Source: Aselliscus stoliczkanus (lineage: Eukaryota; Chordata; Mammalia; Chiroptera; Hipposideridae). From it: a DNA stretch of 64,000 bases. Of this stretch, positions 25,701 to 37,107 are shown in pieces. Position 1 is the first letter of the stretch. Each line of letters begins with the position of its first letter. Both the position numbers and the translations under genes were made by a program. Under the pieces are notes generated by a model, which ran no database searches, was not told the DNA's origin, and was given only the letters and a program-made list of their open reading frames with translations. The stretch spans positions 66,253,478 to 66,317,477 of the forward strand of contig CM066738.1 of assembly GCA_033961575.1 (NCBI GenBank), read 5' to 3'.

Positions 25701-25709
25701 TCTATAGGT

Positions 25710-26115
25710 TTTTGTTTCTTTATTCGTTCATATTATTCCTTTGTTGTTTTCAGTTTTATATTCCACATATCAGTGAAATCATATGGTTCTTGACTTTTTC
25801 TGTATGACTTATTTCACTTAGCATAATAATCTCAACATTCATCCACGTTGTTGTAAATGGCAGCATTTCATGTTTTCTTATGGTAGAATAGTAATTGTGT
25901 ACATATACCACATCTTCTTTAGTGCTTATCAGAGGAGAAAGGGGGAGGGGTGGTAGATGAGGGTAAAAGGGATCAAATATATGGTGATGGAAGGAGAACT
26001 GACTCTGGGTGGTGAACACACAATGTGATATATAGATGATGTATTACAGAATTGCAAACCTGAAACCTATGTAACTTTACTAACAATTGTTACCCCAATA
26101 AACTTGAATATAAAA
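25710..26115 (+). mobile_element. L1 3' end with inverted 5' part (twin-priming product)
   Basis: The right part (about 25923-26115) is plus-strand L1 3'UTR ending 'ccccaataaacttgaatataaaaaaa'. The left part (about 25710-25922) is L1 ORF2-end and 3'UTR sequence on the minus strand, for example the antisense of 'tatgatttcactgatatgtgg' at about 25763-25783. An inverted 5' piece joined to a polyadenylated 3' piece is the standard mark of twin priming during L1 integration. Confidence 0.75.
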
Positions 26116-26276
26116 AAACTATAAAATTAAAAAATTTGTTTTTTAATTACGGTTGACATATAATAGTATTTTAGTTGCAAGTATACAATGTAGTAATGAG
26201 ACATTTATATAACTTATGAAGTCATCACCCTGATAAATCCAGTACCCATCTGACGCCATAAACAATTGCTACAATA

Positions 26277-26816
26277 TGAGGTGTGATTGAAAAATACCGT
26301 GAATGTTTAAATAAAAAAAAACTTGTTACATTAAGGGACATATTACCATTAATTCCCCTCAAAATATTTCCACTTGCTTTGAACACACTTATCCCATTGT
26401 TCTTGCCATTTAATGAAGCAGTTCTGGAAGTCCTCTTTCATGAATGTCTTTAGTTGTGGTGTCGATTCAAACATTTGCCTTTCATGGTCATTTTGACTTT
26501 GGGGAAGAGCCAGAAGTTGCACTATGCCAGATCCAGTGAATAAGGTTGATGAGAACACAACATAATATTTTTATTTGACAGAAATTGCCGTATACCAGAA
26601 GCGATGTGTGACATGGAGCATTGTCATGATGGAGTATGAAGTAAAGACAATCATGAAAGAGGACTTCCAGAACTGCTTCAGAAAGTGGCAAGAATGATGG
26701 GATAAGCTTGTTCAAAGTGAGGAGAAGTATTTTTAGGGGAGTTAATGGCAAAATACTTTTTACTGTAATAATGTTAAAAAATTTAAACATTTACCATATT
26801 TTGTGATCACGCCTTG
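26277..26816 (-). mobile_element. Foldback mariner-derived element
   Basis: TA dinucleotides flank the element (26275-26276 and 26817-26818). The ends TGAGGTGTGATTGAAAAATA and CAAGGCGTGATCACAAAATA (right end, reverse complement) are inverted repeats. Beyond these termini the two halves stay complementary: 26335-26443 pairs with 26651-26757, so each arm is about 165 bp around a ~207-bp spacer. The left half read on the minus strand encodes the end of a mariner transposase (open at 26558-26349). The spacer side carries the DD34D-type motif LHHDNAPCHTSLLV. It is defective. Confidence 0.8.
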
Positions 26817-27659
26817 TACTACTGACTGTATTTCCCATGCTATATTCTATATTCCCATGACTATTTGTAACTGCCAATTTTTATCTCTTAATGTCCTCTC
26901 CCTTCACCCTTCCACCCCCAACACCTTCCCTTCTTGCAACCATGAAAATGCTCTCAGTATCTATGAGCTTGTTTCTGTTTTGATTGCTCATTTATCCTGT
27001 TCTCTAAATTCTACATATAATTGAAATCACAGGATATTTGTCTTTCTCTGTCTGCCTTTCTCCACTCAGCATAATATCCTCTAGGTTCTATCCTGTTGTT
27101 GCAAATGGCAAGACTTCATTCTTTTTATATGACTGAGTAATAGTCCATTGTATATATGTACCTCCTCTTTTTTTATCCACTCATCCATTGATGGACATGC
27201 AGGTTGCCTCTATATCTTGACTATTGTAAAATATACTTCAATGAACATATGGATGCACATGTCTGTTCAAACTAGTGTTTTGAGTTTCTTAGGATAAATA
27301 CTCAGAAATGGGATTACTGGGTCCTTCTTTGTCTCTTGTTATAGTCTTTGTTTTACAGTTTGTTTTATCTGATATAAGTCTTTCTACTCCAGCTCTTTTT
27401 TCCTTTCATTTCAATTTTCATGAATTATTATTTTTATCCCTTTACTTTCAGTCTATATGTGTCTTTCAAACACAAGTAAATCTCCTGTAGGCGACATATG
27501 TAAGGGTTTTCTTTTTTTACCCATTCAACCACCTGATTGCTTGATTAGAGCATTTATGTTTAAAATAATTGTTGATAGATATGTAGTTACTGTGATTTTG
27601 TTATTCATATTTTTTTATCTTTTTCTTTCTTCTTCTTAAAAAAGTACCTTTAACATTTC

Positions 27660-28540
27660 TTATAATGCTGGTTTGGTGGTGATGAGCTCCTTTAGCTTTT
27701 TCTTCTCTGGGAAGCTCTTTATCTGTCCTTCAATTCTAAATGATAGCTTTGCTGGGTAGAGTAATCTTGGTTGTAGGTCTTTCCTTTCCATTCCTTTGAA
27801 TATTTTGTGCCAATCCATTCTGGCCTGCAAAGTTTCTGTTGAGAAACCAGCTGGCAATTTTATGGGATCTCCCTTGTGGTAACTAATTTCCTTTCTGTAT
27901 CTGCTTTTAAGATTTTCTCTATCTTTAACGTTTGGCATTTTAATTATGATGTGCCTTAGTGTGGGCCTCTTTGGGTGCATCTTGTTTGGGACTGCATCTC
28001 TTATTTCTTTCACCAGGTTAGGGAAGTTTTCTGTCATTATTTCTTCTAATAGGTTTTCAATTCCTTGCTCTCTCTCCTCTCCTTCTGGTATGCCTATTAT
28101 TCAACTATTGTTGAGCTTAAAGTTGTCCCAGAGGTCCCTTAAACATCCCCCCTTTTTTTTTGGATTCTTTTTTCTTTTTGTGTGCTCTGTTACCTTCAAA
28201 TCACTGATTTGATCCTCTGCTTCATCTAACCTATTCTTGAGTCTTTCTAATGTATTATTCATTTCAGTAATTGTTTTCTTCACTTCTGACTAGTCCTTTT
28301 TATGTTTTCTATCTCCATTTTTGTTCCTTATCTCTTTGTTGACTGGTCCTTTTTATGTTTTCTATCTCCATTTTTGTTTCTTATCTCTTTGTTGAAGCTC
28401 TCACTGAGATCATTGAACATTTTTATAACCAATGTTTTGAACTCTGAGTCTGATACATTGCTAGTCTCCCTTTTGTGTAGTTGTTTTTCTGGAGCTTTGT
28501 TCTGTTCTTTTGTTTCAGATATGTTTCTTTGTATCTCCAT
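27660..28540 (-). pseudogene. L1 ORF1 remnant in element H
   Basis: Minus-strand pieces show the N-terminus and coiled coil (28540-28328 and 28283-28101) and the RRM plus C-terminal domain (28037-27660, with STETLQARMDWHKIF). A local duplication of about 55 bp (tccttttatgttttctatct... at about 28299-28320 and 28345-28378) and frameshifts break it. Confidence 0.7.
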
Positions 28541-29933
28541 TTGGTTGCCTCCCTGTGTTTGTTTTTATGTATTAAATAGAACTGGTATATCTCCTGGTCT
28601 TAGTAGAGTGATTTACTGTGGGGCCCAATGGTCCAGACTCCCTGGTTATCTGAGCAGGGTGGTCCAGGTATGTCCCTTGTGTGGGTTATGTGTGCCCTCA
28701 TGTTATAGTTGAGTCTTGATTGCTGTTGGCATTTTAATGGGAGTGGTTGAGTTTTAGGCTGATTGGTTGTGAGATTGACTGTGACTACAGTTGAGGAGCT
28801 GTGGTGCAGGGGATGACATTTTTGAGCAGGATTCACTTTAGCAGAGCTCTGGTGCCTGCCCAGTCTGTACTTTGGATATATCTCATTGTGGAGGTGGTTG
28901 GGCAGTGCTCTGGGGTAGTCTAAAATTGGCCACCAGGTGGGTTGGTTCTGGGTCTTTTTGGGAGGGGCTTTGTTATTGGCTAAGGTCAATTGCTGCCTGT
29001 GAGCTGCCAGAGACCACTTGGTATGCTCTATCAAGTGATCTGCAGATGGTTGCTATTTGTGCTGGGCTAGGAGGTGCATAGGAGAGGCTAAGATATGAAC
29101 TGAGACTGGCTGCCATTAGTGCACACAGCATGCTGAGGCCAGATGTTGCTTGTTTGGGGCTTCTCAACCTTTGAGAGCTTTTAAGAATGTCTGAAACATG
29201 AGCCAAAACAGAACTTTTGTATGGAAAAAACACTGGAAGCAGTTAGCATGGGCCTGCTTGTTGGGTGGGGCAGTGTCTCAATGAATCATCAGGGCAGGGC
29301 AAACAGTGTTACATTAGCTATGTTGATGGAGATTCAGATATGGCACCTGCCTGCATCTGCACAGTAGGTGCAGGAGAGGGTTCAAAAAAGGAACAATGGC
29401 TTCTGCCAGCACTTCTGTCTGGGAGAAAGCTGCACCTCTTGCTCTTGCCCTGAACCCAGGCAATTCAATTCTTCCCCACATGTCCGTGGAACCTTTTTGA
29501 GCTGCTGCTCCAGTGCTAGAGCTCAGAGAAAGTAAGCCCATGCACAGGCTTTTTAAGAGGAATGCTTGGGACTCTGGCCACTCTCTGTCTCACCCAGCCA
29601 CAATTTATGCTGGTTTACAGAGCCATAAATTATGGGGACCTCTATTCCTGGCACTGGAACCTTGGGCTGAGAAGGCTGGTATTGGTCTGATATCCTTCAC
29701 TCCTCAGGAGAACTTGCACAGCCCAAATATACCTTCTGATTTTTAACTGCAATATGTGGGTATTGATCAGCCCTTCTGACCAGTCTTGATGTAGCTCTTC
29801 TGTATATCCTTAGTTGTAAGACTCCTGTTCAGCTATATTTCAGGTGATTCTCAATGCTGGTTGTCCTGTAATTTATATGTAATTTTGAGGTGGTCAAGAA
29901 AGGAGGCAAACAAAGTGTTTTCTTACTCTGCCT

Positions 29934-30482
29934 CCTCCTTCTTCTTCTTCTTCTTCTTCTTCTTCTTCTTCTTCTTCTTCTTCTTCTTCTTCTTCTTCTC
30001 TTCTTCTTAAGTATGGTGTGATATTTTAGAATTTTTTTAAAAAAATATTTTATTGGGGAATTGGGGGAGGAGAATAGCATTGGGGAATCAGGGAAGGGGA
30101 ACAGAAAAGTTGCTGTCCTTTCATTATTCAGTCTAGTTGTGGAGGACGTTGCTTCACTGGCCCATGTTGGTATTATCATTGTGCTCTTCCCGGGTGAGGC
30201 AGATGGGTGGCCGGCCACTGGACAGCCACTCACAGCAGCTCATGGAAGCTCACACCGTCTGCTGGCCACTCACTGTAGCTTTTAGGCAGCTCACTGCAGC
30301 CTCACTGTAACCTATGCTGTCACTGGCAACTCACGGCAGTCCAGCTCTAGGTCGAGCTGTTGTTCACCATCTTAGCTGTAGAGGGCACAGCATGTCCACA
30401 TGTAGGAACTGAACAGGGGGACCTGCTGCTCAGAGCTGGTGCCCCAAGCCAGCTCTTAACCAATGCACCACTTGACCAGCCC
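29934..30482 (-). mobile_element. Long composite SINE with expanded (GAA)n tail
   Basis: Minus-strand long SINE body at about 30045-30482, with the tRNA-like head degenerate at about 30380-30482. The 12-bp repeat cttactctgcct at 29922-29933 and 30483-30494 brackets both the SINE and the (TTC)n run at 29936-30008. The trinucleotide run is therefore part of the inserted SINE tail. Confidence 0.8.
29936..30008. repeat. (TTC)n / (GAA)n trinucleotide repeat
   Basis: Over 20 tandem ttc units. It lies in the 3' tail of a minus-strand SINE, that is, (GAA)n in SINE orientation. Confidence 0.95.
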
Positions 30483-30506
30483 CTTACTCTGCCTTCTTGA
30501 TCAGAA

Positions 30507-30904
30507 CTCTCCCTGATCTAAGTATTGGCTATAGAAATTATTTATAGTTGCCACCTGGTTTGGTGATCCTGAAACCAAACATCTTTCTCTGACAAAAATG
30601 ACAAGAGAAAGAAATTATGTTCAAAAATGGTTGAAACAATGTTTTAACCCTCTTGTTAACTAAGTTGAAGTAATGCAGTAATTGCTTCTCAGATAAACTG
30701 AGGGACATCTTTGCACTTCTCCAGGGATTTCTTAATATGCCTTGCACCATATTAACACATACTGTTTCCATATGTTGGAATTCTCTACCTTTTCCTTCTA
30801 ATATTTGATTTACACTAGAATGTAAACTCCTCATGGACAAAGGCTTTGCATTTTACTTTATGTACCACATACTTTTAAAAAATCACAGTACCAATTATTT
30901 ATTA
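30507..30904. other. No recognisable feature
   Basis: AT-rich sequence. One minus-strand open stretch (30840-30538) has no motif that I recognise and is probably chance. Confidence 0.5.
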
Positions 30905-31130
30905 TACACTTAATAAGTGCATCTTGAATTGATGGTGTTCAATGCACCATTAATATAGCAAAAAGAGCCCTGGAACATAGTTTCATTTTCCAGGCTAAAC
31001 ACTCCCATTTGTTGGTAATGTGACCTTGGGTAGTACTTAACTTCCTCTAAACTCTGATTTTCTAATTTATAAAAAGATATAACAATTCCTGCCTTGCTTA
31101 ACAATTGATTGCTTGAAGAGTCAAGCTACT
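30905..31130 (+). repeat. MIR ancient SINE fragment
   Basis: The stretch 'gtgaccttgggtagtactta' followed by 'acttcctctaaactctgattttctaatttataaaa' matches the MIR core on the plus strand. Confidence 0.65.
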
Positions 31131-32691
31131 TGATATTAAAATAGTTTTTAAATTATAAGAAATAAGAGTATGGTCCAATGCTTTTTCATAGTTCATAATG
31201 CCCCTCTGAAACAATTAAGTTAAACCATTCCATTCCAAATAAACTAGAGCTAAAATTGAATGTAACTCATCAAAACAAATACAAAGCAAAACAACAAAGA
31301 TATTACATAACCTTTGCTAAACTTCTTTATTTCAGAGCTCAATTACTTCAGGAGGGTTTTTGTTTGTTTGTTTTTCTTTTTTCGATAATTAGAGATTTTA
31401 TAGCAGGATGTTTCATTCTCTGATTTCATGAAATACATGTCATGAAATATTTCACCATGAAAGTAATGAGAACTCTTATCTTGCATCATGGTAGGATTAA
31501 ATACAATGAGCCCTCTTCAATAGGGAAGCATTGAAATAGAAAGAAAAATATATTTATTTTTGACAGCCATAATAAAATTCTTCTTAATGTTAATATAATT
31601 CATAAGGGAGTCAGAAGATTAAAAAATAACCTAATATTTATGAAATAGTTTGAGTTCCTCTAAGAAGAAACACTTTTTTTAGCAAGTTTACAATAATATG
31701 TAAATTTTTTACAGATCAATTTTGGCTAACACTTTGAACTTTGGTATAGCTCACATAAGAAACTAGGATAAATCATTTAGGTGACAGTTCTGAAATGTCT
31801 ATTTCCATTTCTAATCTTGTAAAACTCTAGCACTTCATGGGAAGAGAGATATTTACATATGCTTAAAGTTAGTATGATGCTATTAGTCAAATATAGAAGC
31901 AGAACTCTACACTTCACTAAGGATGAACAACCAGAAATGCTACCTTCTAAATATAATTTTATATTTTGATGTCAAAAAAGGTAAGAAATTATGCTTTCTG
32001 TAGAAATGAGGTGGTTGTATATTTTTAAAAATCCATACAAAAGAAGTATAAATATTGTATGGCAGATAATGAGATTATTATAGGAAGTGGAAATACTTTA
32101 ATTTCTCTCACAATCTGCAAAACTAAAATGAGCTCATTTTGAGCATGTTCTTAATTTAGCATCTGCAATAATGGCAAATGATAGTTTTCCTACAACAAAA
32201 GCTCTAGCTATTAAGAAACTCACATAAAAAGAAAGCTCCAACTTCAAATGTTAAAAACAGGAACTACATTATTCCTTTGAGTTAGGAATGGGATACATTT
32301 GTTAGTTGAAGTTTTTGATTAGCTAAATTTGAAACTTTGGGCAAGAAGATTATTTGTGCATTTTTGATAGAAGAAAAGGAGGAGGATGGGATGAGCATGA
32401 GACTGAGAAATTCCTAACATTTAGCTGAGTATCATGAGGCTAAATTTCCAGAGGTTCTTGTTTGGTGGTACTCAGACTTATCCTCCAACAGACCCATGTT
32501 CCTTGTCATATTACAAAGCCATTGCTTTTTGGTTTGTTCTAATCCTGTTCCTTCAGTAGGTTTGATTCCCCTTTATTCTCTGACTGATTTTAAAATATAG
32601 GATATGTGGGGAAAATTTGGACCAGTTCAGAAATGTGGAATAAGACTGTGAAAAAAATCTTGGTGCCATATAAAACCTAGAGGAATATTTA
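31131..32691. other. No recognisable gene
   Basis: AT-rich unique-looking DNA with stop-dense frames and no repeat that I can name. Confidence 0.55.
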
Positions 32692-33440
32692 CAGGCATAC
32701 TCAATTTTATTGTACTTCACAGGTACTGTGTTTTACAAATGGAGTTTTGTGGCAACCCTGCATTGAGCAAGTCTATTGGCATCATTATTCCAATGGCATT
32801 TTCACACTTTGCTACATTTTGGTTAATTCTCATAATATTTCAAAAGTTTTCATCATTATTATTTTTGTTGTGGTGATATATGATCAGTGATCTTTGATGT
32901 TACTATTTTAATTGTTTTGGCGTCATGAACTGCTCTGATATAAGGCAGCAAACATAATCGATAAATGTTGCATGTGTTCTGAGTGTTCCACTGATTGGCC
33001 ACCCACCCTCAGGCCTCCTATCTACTGAAACACAGAAATATTGAAGTTAGGCCAATTAATAATCTACAATGGCCTTTAAGTGTTCAAATGAAAAGATGAA
33101 TCAACCGATGTTGTGAACTTCATTGTTGTCTTATTTTAAGAAATTACCAAATTTGGGCCGGCCGAGTGATGCGGTGGTTAAGCGCTGGCATGGGTAGGAA
33201 GCCGGCGGCCCCGGTTCGTGTCCCACATATGAGGGCCAATGACTCTGCCCTGAAAAAAAAAAAAGAAAGAAATTGACACAGCCCTTCGACCTTCAGCAAC
33301 TATCTTCCTGATCAGTCAGCAGCCATCAATATCCAGGTAAAACCTTCCACCAACAAAAACATTATGACTTACTGAAGGCTCAGATGATGATTAGCATTTT
33401 TTCAGCAATAAAGTGTTCCTTTAATGAAGGTATGTACACT
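32692..33440 (+). mobile_element. Internally deleted Tigger1 (MER2-type) DNA transposon
   Basis: The left end caggcatactcaattttatt and the following ~400 bp match my memory of the Tigger1 5' region ('tttgtggcaaccctgcattg', 'agtgatctttgatgttacta', 'aggccaattaataatctaca'). At about 33095 the sequence jumps to the Tigger1 3' region ('aacttcattgttgtcttatt', 'cagcagccatcaatatccag', 'gaaggctcagatgatgatta'). The transposase body is missing. The right terminus is lost in an (ATTT)n/(AT)n run. A SINE splits it at 33155-33268. Confidence 0.85.
33155..33268 (+). mobile_element. Short Rhin-like SINE inside the Tigger1 copy
   Basis: Starts gggccggccgagtgatgcgg and ends gccctg plus an A-rich tail. The Tigger1 sequence aagaaatt appears on both sides, consistent with a target duplication. 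It is younger than its DNA-transposon host. Confidence 0.85.
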
Positions 33441-33444
33441 TGTC

Positions 33445-33446
33445 TT

Positions 33447-33493
<47 letters not shown>

Positions 33494-33496
33494 TAT

Positions 33497-33545
<49 letters not shown>
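33445..33545. repeat. (ATTT)n and (AT)n microsatellites
   Basis: About 12 tttа-type units at 33446-33494, then an uninterrupted (AT)n run at 33503-33544. Confidence 0.95.
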
Positions 33546-33546
<1 letters not shown>

Positions 33547-35993
33547 TTTTAATTAGCTTCAGATGTACAACAAAGTGCAATAGTTATACTTTTTACCCCT
33601 CAAAGTGACAACCGCCTCCTGCAATTCGCCAACCCACTCCCTTCCACAGTATAATCCACATCCCGTGATTATCTATATATTCAATTACAGTTGACATACA
33701 ATATTATACAACATCAGTTTCAGGTATACAGTGCAGTGATCAAGCCTCTACTCCATCCATGAAGTGGTCTCCCTAACAAGACACTTGACCATCTGACATC
33801 CCACAAAATATTTACAACATTATTATATTCCCCGAACTGTCTTTCATATCCCTGTGGCAATATTGTAGTTACCTATTTATGCTGTCGAATCCCTTCCTCT
33901 TCTCCCTCATTCCCACCTCCTCCCGATTAGCAACGCTGTTTTTCCTCTATATCTATGAAACTTTCTATTTACTTTGCTCATTCATTCAGTTTTTCAGATT
34001 CCACATATAAGTGAGATCCTATGGTATTTGTCTTTCTCCGACTGACTTATTTCACTTAACATAATAGTCTCTAGGTATATCCATATCATTGCAAATGATA
34101 TGATTTCATTCTTCTTTATAGTGGAATAATAGTCCATTATATAAATGTACCACAGTTTCTTAATCCAGTCATCTACTGATGGGCATTTCGGTTGTTTCCA
34201 AGTCTTGGCTATTGTAAATAGCACTGCAATAAACATAGGGGTGCCTATATTTTTTTGAATTAGCGTCTTGGATTCTTCTGGGTAGATACCCAAGAGTGGA
34301 ATTGCTGGCTCATACGGTAGTTCCATTTCCAGTGTTTTGAGATACCTCCATACTGACTTCCATAATGGCTGCACCAATTTGCAGTCCCACCAACGGTGCA
34401 CCAGGGTTCCCTTTTCTCCACACCCTCGCCAGCACTTGTTGTTTGTTGATTTATTGATGATAGCCATTCTGACAGGAGTGCGTTGGTATCTCATTGTGGA
34501 TTTTATTTGCATTTCTCTGATGATTAGTGATGTTGAACATTTTTTCATATGCCCGTTGGCCATCTGTATGTCCTATTTAGAGCAACGACTCTTCATATCC
34601 TCTGCCAATTTTTTAATCGGGTTGTTTTTTTGGTGTTGAGTTTCATGAGTGTTTTATAAATTTTGGATATTAACACCTTATAAGATATATCATTGGCAAA
34701 TATCTTCTCCCATTCAGTAGGCTGCCTTTTTGTTTTATTGATGATTTCCTTTGTTGTGAAAAAAAACCTTTAAGTTCGATGTTATCCCACATGTTCATTT
34801 TTTCTTTTATTTCCCTTGCCCGAGGGGAAATATCAGTAAAAATATTACTCAGGGTAATGTCTACAAATTTACTCCCTATGTTTTCTTCTAGGAGTTTCAT
34901 GGTTTCAGGTCTTACATTTAAGTCTTTAATCCATTTTGAGTTTGTTCTCTTATATGGTGTAAGTAGGTGGTCCATTTTCATTTTTTTGTATGTGTCAGTC
35001 CAATTTTCCCAGCATCATTTATTAAATAGACTGTCTTTACTCCAATGTAAATTCTTGCTTCCATTGTCATAGATTAAATAACCGTATATAGATGCATCTA
35101 TTCCTGCGCTCTCTATTCTATTCCATTGGTCTATGTGTCTGTTTTTATGCCAGTACCTGTTTTGATGACTGTAGCCTTGTAGTATGTTTTGATATCAGGT
35201 AGTGCAATGACTCCCACTTGGTTCTTCTTTCTCAAGATTGCCATGGCTATTTGGGGTCTTTTGTGGTTCCATATGAATTTTAGGACTCTATGTTCTATTT
35301 CTGAGAAAAATGTCCTTGGTAGTTTGGTTGGAATTGCATTGAATCTATATATTGCCTTGGGTAGTATTGACATTTTAACTGTGTTAATTATTCCTATCCA
35401 TGAGCATGGTATGTATTTCCATTTATTTGTATCTTCTTTGATTTCTCTCTTCAGTGTCTCATAATTTTCTGAGAACAGGTCTTTTACTTCTTTAGTTAAA
35501 TTGATTTCTAGATATTTTATTGTTTTTGAAGCAATTGTAAAAGGGATTCATTTCTTGATAACTTCTTCTGATAGTTTATTATTGGTGTATAGAAATGCAA
35601 CTGATTTCTGAATATTAATTTTGTATCCTGCTACCTTACCAAATTCGTTGATCAGTTCTAGCAGATTTTTGGTGGAATCTTTGGGATTCTCTCTATATAG
35701 TATCATGTCATCTTCATATAATGACAATTTTACTTCCTCTTTTCCAATTTGGATGCCTTTTATTTCATTTTCTTGTCTGATTTGCTGTGGCTAGAATTCC
35801 AAAACTTTGTTAAATAGAAGTGGTGAAAGTGGGCAGCCTTGTCTTGTTCCTGTTCTTAAGGGGAAAGCTTTTAGCCTTTCCCCATTGAGGATGATGTTTG
35901 CTGTGGGCTTATCATATATGGCCTTTATTATGTTGAGACATGATCCCACTCTTCCCACTTTGCTAAGAGTTTTTATCATAAATGGCTGCTGAT
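33546..35993 (-). mobile_element. 5'-truncated L1 (element D)
   Basis: The minus strand carries a 3'UTR at about 33546-33990, then ORF2 from its stop (about 33994) back to a point just upstream of the YADD region (35993). ORF2 blocks are open at 34563-33994 (with the cysteine-rich C-terminus [18 protein letters not shown]), 34981-34670, 35373-35131 and 36027-35791. The insertion stops exactly where the plus-strand element C begins. Confidence 0.85.
33994..35993 (-). pseudogene. L1 ORF2 3' half of element D
   Basis: It encodes the end of the reverse transcriptase (palm after [13 protein letters not shown]), thumb and cysteine-rich C-terminal segment, in several frames separated by indels. The last cysteine region differs from the full-length L1 (H then R where the other copy has H then C), so the motif is also damaged by substitution. 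Confidence 0.8.
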
Positions 35994-36689
35994 TGACTTC
36001 CGGTATAATGGCAGAATAGACAGACACTGTGCTAGCTACCTCCCAGGATCACACAAAAATTACAAATTATACAGCATTCAACCCTGGAGGTCCCTGGAAC
36101 ACTAGATGAACAGAACCATAAACAAAGAACTTAAAGAGGAGGCCACGTCAGATCTGGCAGAATGGGTGGAGAGGAGAGATAGTGAACCCCGTGAGGGAAG
36201 CCCCAGCTGTGGGGAGGCCTGTCCGGTTGGGGGAGAGACCCTCCGGCCACGCACCAAGCTCACCAGCCCAGAGTTCCTTTGTTGGGAAGAGAAGTTCCAA
36301 GTTAGCTGGCAGTAAATTAGTGAGGACTCTCTTTGCTCAGCTCGGTGAGGCTGAGGGTGGCTAGAGAATGAGAGGGGCTGGCACATGGGCTTGCTCACCA
36401 GTGAGCACTTACCTGGTTCCTGATGAAGGGAGTGGTTGTGTGAGCTGAGCTCAGGAGCCTGTGGGTAAGGACTGAATTGAGCACATTTGGTGCAAAGGCT
36501 GGAGGTTTTGGGACTATTATTCCCCTGGTGTGGAGCCTGCATGTGAGTGGTGTAAGGAGGGTGCCATTTTGTCAGGGATGGACCCTCCCACAGAGGATCA
36601 GGTCCGGGACTTCATTGATCTGGTGGAATTGGTGCAGAAGTGCGTGTGTGCCTGCACGCACATGTGGCCTTGGATCCCCACCCTCCGAC

Positions 36690-36910
36690 TGGCTTGTACT
36701 GCATTGCCATGGAAACTCTGGGCAGGTGCCCTCCATCTCCCACAGGCTGCTCACTGAGACCTGGGAGTGTGCAAGCCACCTCGGATCCCCATTCTCTGCA
36801 TGGCTTGTTCTGCATTGCCAGGGAAATGCCTGGTGGGCATGCTCTGGCTCCAACAAGCTCCTCAATGAGAAGCGGGAGTGTGGAAGCCGCCTCGGGTCCC
36901 CGCTCTCTGC
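36690..36910 (+). repeat. Tandem ~110-bp monomers in the element C 5'UTR
   Basis: Two successive units, each starting 'tggcttgt(a/t)ctgcattgcca' and ending 'ggatcccc...tctctgca' or 'gggtccccgctctctgca', follow a partial unit ending near 36686. Matching units occur in element A (about 15800-16090) and less clearly in element B. Tandem monomers make up the promoter in mouse L1, so a promoter role is plausible here. Confidence 0.7.
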
Positions 36911-37107
36911 ACTGTGCTTACAGAGTTTTCAGGTTAGTGATTGGTTGTAGGGCTGCTCAGCCTGATCTGTGAGCAACTGATTGGGACAGGCTGAGACTGG
37001 GAGTTTTCCTGGGAGTGTTGGGCTGCGAGCTGTGTGCCTGCATGTTCCAGCCAGGGCTCTCCTGGTGTTCTATCTAATACAAAGCAATCCCAGAGCGACA
37101 GCCAGAA

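Larger units (their letters stand above)
26125..30506 (-). mobile_element. Internally deleted L1 (element H; same junction as element G)
   Basis: Minus-strand order: 5'UTR (about 30506-28570, interrupted by a SINE at 29934-30482), ORF1 remnant (28540-27660), ORF2 start and first part of the endonuclease (about 27610-27315), then a jump at about 27311-27330 to the ORF2 C-terminus and 3'UTR (to 26125). The jump is at the same place as in element G. The 3'UTR part is interrupted by a mariner element (26277-26816). The ORF2 reverse transcriptase is absent. Confidence 0.8.
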
